Shown here one piece after another: positions 62,362-64,000 of a stretch of DNA of 64,000 bases. The position numbers and the translations under genes are program-made. A model generated the notes under the pieces. That model worked only from the letters and a program-made list of their open reading frames with translations, made no database searches and was not told the DNA's origin. Location of the stretch: assembly GCA_003480725.1 (NCBI GenBank), contig QUJQ01000009.1, positions 1-64,000 of the forward strand, written 5' to 3'. How positions within the stretch are numbered: the first letter of the stretch is position 1; every line of letters starts with the position of its first letter. This DNA is from Clostridiaceae bacterium AM27-36LB (GTDB taxonomy: Bacteria; Bacillota; Clostridia; Lachnospirales; Lachnospiraceae).

Positions 62362-63774
62362 TTAACCCTGCATTTCCAGTGCGGGCACTCCGCGCATGGT
62401 GATCAGCGGTCCGCCCTTATGTTCAATATAGTCGCCGGTGATCGTCACCTGTCCGATATTATCATCTTTTGGGATCTCGTACATAATATCCAGCATAAAA
62501 TCCTCAATGATCGCACGCAGTGCTCTCGCACCTGTATCTTTTTCCATCGCTTTTTTGGCGATCGCAGACAACGCATCATCTGTAAAATCAAGCTTTACTT
62601 CATCCAGCGCCAGCAGCTTCTGATACTGCTTCAGGATCGCATTTTTCGGCTCTTTTAAGATACGCACCATCATCTCTTCACTGAGTCCATCCAACGTGTA
62701 GATGATCGGTAATCTTCCAAGAAATTCCGGAATCATGCCAAAATTACGAAGATCCTCTACAGTCACTTTCCGGATCAGATTCTTTTCATGATCATATTTA
62801 TCCTTCAGATCTGCCCGGAAACCGATAGAAGACTGTTTATTCAGACGCTCCTTGATAATATTTTCAAGATCCGGGAATGCACCTCCACAGATAAACAGAA
62901 TATTTTTCGTATTCACAGTCTCCAGCGGAACCATGGCATTCTTGCTGTTGGCTCCCACCGGCACTTCTACCTCTGCACCTTCCAGCAGCTTCAGCAGTCC
63001 TTGCTGTACAGATTCTCCGCTCACATCACGCTGATTGGTATTGCGCTTCTTGGCGATCTTATCGATCTCATCAATGAATACGATTCCTTTTTCTGCCTTC
63101 TCCACGTCATTGTCTGCAGCTGCCAGAAGCTTGGACAATACACTCTCAATATCATCACCGATATAGCCGGCCTCTGTAAGAGACGTAGCATCTGCAATGG
63201 CCAGCGGTACATCCAGTAATCTGGCCAGGGTCTTTACCAGGTAAGTCTTGCCGCTTCCAGTCGGTCCTATCATCAGCATATTGGATTTTTCGATCTCAAT
63301 GCCATCTGCATCCGGACCTGCAGCCACTCTTTTATAGTGATTGTACACTGCCACGGAAATCACTTTTTTCGCCTGCTCCTGTCCCACTACATATTCGTCC
63401 AGGCTGGCTTTGATCTTATGAGGTGCCGGGATTGAATGGATATCCAGCACTTTTTCTGGCTGTTTTTCCTTGTCCGGTGCTTTTTTCTTTACTTTCTGAC
63501 GACCCGGGAAGATGTTCTGGAGATCCGACAGATTCACCATACTGATATTGGGCATTCTGGAGAAATCCATCTTACTGTAATCCACATTGCCATTATTCAT
63601 CATATCCAGTGTCTTCTGCATGCAGTCCTGGCAGATGCAGATCTCATCGGTCAGATGGATCATCTTTCCCGCTTTGCTGGCTGGTCTGTGGCAGACAAAA
63701 CATGCCTCCTGGCTGCTGTTGTCATCCGGATTCTGTCCTTCTTTTAATTCTGTATCTTTTTCGTCTATGTTCAT
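62362..63774 (-). CDS. clpX: ClpX ATPase with extended linker
   Basis: 470 residues, longer than usual (about 420). The N-terminal zinc finger has C25-x2-C28 and C48-x2-C51. A linker of about 60 residues (MDFSRMPNISMVNLSDL and a basic KVKKKAPDKEK stretch) follows, which is longer than in most ClpX. The AAA+ core has GPTGSGKTYLV, FIDEIDKIAKK, GDIES-type pore segment YIGDDIES, and GGAFPDLENI. It unfolds proteins for ClpP; clpP and tig are not next to it. GAGGAG precedes the ATG and a consensus -10 lies just upstream. Confidence 0.92.
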   Translation of the reverse strand: MNIDEKDTELKEGQNPDDNSSQEACFVCHRPASKAGKMIHLTDEICICQDCMQKTLDMMNNGNVDYSKMDFSRMPNISMVNLSDLQNIFPGRQKVKKKAPDKEKQPEKVLDIHSIPAPHKIKASLDEYVVGQEQAKKVISVAVYNHYKRVAAGPDADGIEIEKSNMLMIGPTGSGKTYLVKTLARLLDVPLAIADATSLTEAGYIGDDIESVLSKLLAAADNDVEKAEKGIVFIDEIDKIAKKRNTNQRDVSGESVQQGLLKLLEGAEVEVPVGANSKNAMVPLETVNTKNILFICGGAFPDLENIIKERLNKQSSIGFRADLKDKYDHEKNLIRKVTVEDLRNFGMIPEFLGRLPIIYTLDGLSEEMMVRILKEPKNAILKQYQKLLALDEVKLDFTDDALSAIAKKAMEKDTGARALRAIIEDFMLDIMYEIPKDDNIGQVTITGDYIEHKGGPLITMRGVPALEMQG

Positions 63775-63804
63775 ACTTGTTATTCTCCTCTTTTCACTGG
63801 TTCA

Positions 63805-63833
63805 ATTATATAGTACCGTTTTGCCATCCGCAA
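63805..63833 (-). promoter_or_regulatory. Promoter of clpX
   Basis: A perfect TATAAT (63810-63805) lies 17 nt after a weak TTGCGG (63833-63828), about 30 bp before the ATG. Confidence 0.6.
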
Positions 63834-63865
63834 GTGAACTTTTTATAAACAACCTGTTGAAAAAA

Positions 63866-63890
63866 GGCTGCGGCAGTAACTGCCTCAGCC
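63866..63890 (-). terminator. Terminator of the gene entering from the right
   Basis: GGCTGAGGCAG and CTGCCGCAGCC form a stem on the minus strand followed by TTTTTT, with one mismatch in the stem. It ends the truncated gene whose stop is at 63918. Confidence 0.85.
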
Positions 63891-63917
63891 CTCTTCACTG
63901 TTTTTATTTCCTCTGGA

Positions 63918-64000
63918 TTATTTTTCCTGCTTATTCTGGATCTGGCTCTGAGCTGTCGTCTCATCCTGTGTACTCAAAGTCACCTGCAGAGTCTGCTCCT
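63918..64000 (-). CDS. C-terminal end of an unidentified protein (truncated by window)
   Basis: An open frame of about 26 codons runs from the right edge to a TAA at 63920-63918 and ends in a Gln/Thr/Lys-rich tail (TAQSQIQNKQEK). A terminator follows at once, which supports a real gene end. The tail is too short and low-complexity to identify. Trigger factor, often near clpX, has charged tails too, but this one is not diagnostic. Confidence 0.55.
   Translation of the reverse strand, partial: EQTLQVTLSTQDETTAQSQIQNKQEK

Overview
The window reads as a chromosomal core region of an anaerobic, spore-forming Clostridia, most likely a Lachnospiraceae. The signs are butyrate kinase, a T-box-controlled tyrS, a SleC-like cortex-lytic enzyme, a CotH kinase, cdaA/cdaR, LytS/YesN-type sugar sensing, and a uvrBA-murB-rapZ-whiA-crh cluster. 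Genes are tightly packed, have strong AGGAGG-type ribosome sites, and lie almost all on the minus strand. I see no transposase, integrase, phage gene, CRISPR array or tRNA gene.

Layout. 1-530: two tandem minus-strand promoters and a leader that look like the start of an rRNA operon whose 16S gene lies off the left edge, divergent from a LysR regulator. 1.5-5.4 kb: a tyrosine T-box drives tyrS-rlmD-buk. 5.5-7.2 kb: shikimate kinase and a ferredoxin-type aldo/keto reductase. 7.3-7.8 kb: a gene-free, AT-rich stretch with its own strong promoter and many hairpins, a candidate noncoding RNA. 7.8-19.4 kb: cell-surface glycan genes (two large membrane proteins, a flippase, three GT2 glycosyltransferases, a HAD phosphatase) and a plus-strand CotH kinase. 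19.5-26 kb: c-di-AMP synthesis (cdaA, cdaR), two unknown membrane proteins, comFC and recD2. 26-28.5 kb: an MreB and a spore cortex-lytic enzyme. 28.6-38.2 kb: a sugar sensing and uptake locus, with two periplasmic-binding-protein-like sensors, a LytS/YesM kinase and a YesN/AraC regulator beside an mglBAC-type ABC transporter. 38.3-42 kb: nadE, hslO and a methyltransferase. 42-50 kb: crh, whiA, rapZ, murB, uvrA, uvrB. 50-60 kb: two class A penicillin-binding proteins and ftsE-ftsX-M23 hydrolase-ctp, apparently one cell-wall operon, with a plus-strand phosphatase and a large palindromic repeat between the two PBPs. 60-64 kb: a PucR-type regulator, a small membrane protein, a divergent signal peptidase II, clpX with a long linker, and the tail of an unidentified gene.

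How it fits together. Much of the window concerns the envelope: precursor synthesis (murB), polymerisation (two PBPs), controlled hydrolysis (FtsEX plus M23 protein), shape (MreB), turgor and wall signalling (CdaA/CdaR), and surface glycan export. Carbon sensing appears twice, in the sugar-sensor/ABC locus and in a Crh-type protein that lacks the PTS histidine. The most unusual items are the 7.4-7.8 kb candidate RNA, the 53.0-53.3 kb palindromic element, a RapZ whose P-loop lysine is replaced by arginine, and a butyrate kinase sitting in a tyrosine-regulated operon.
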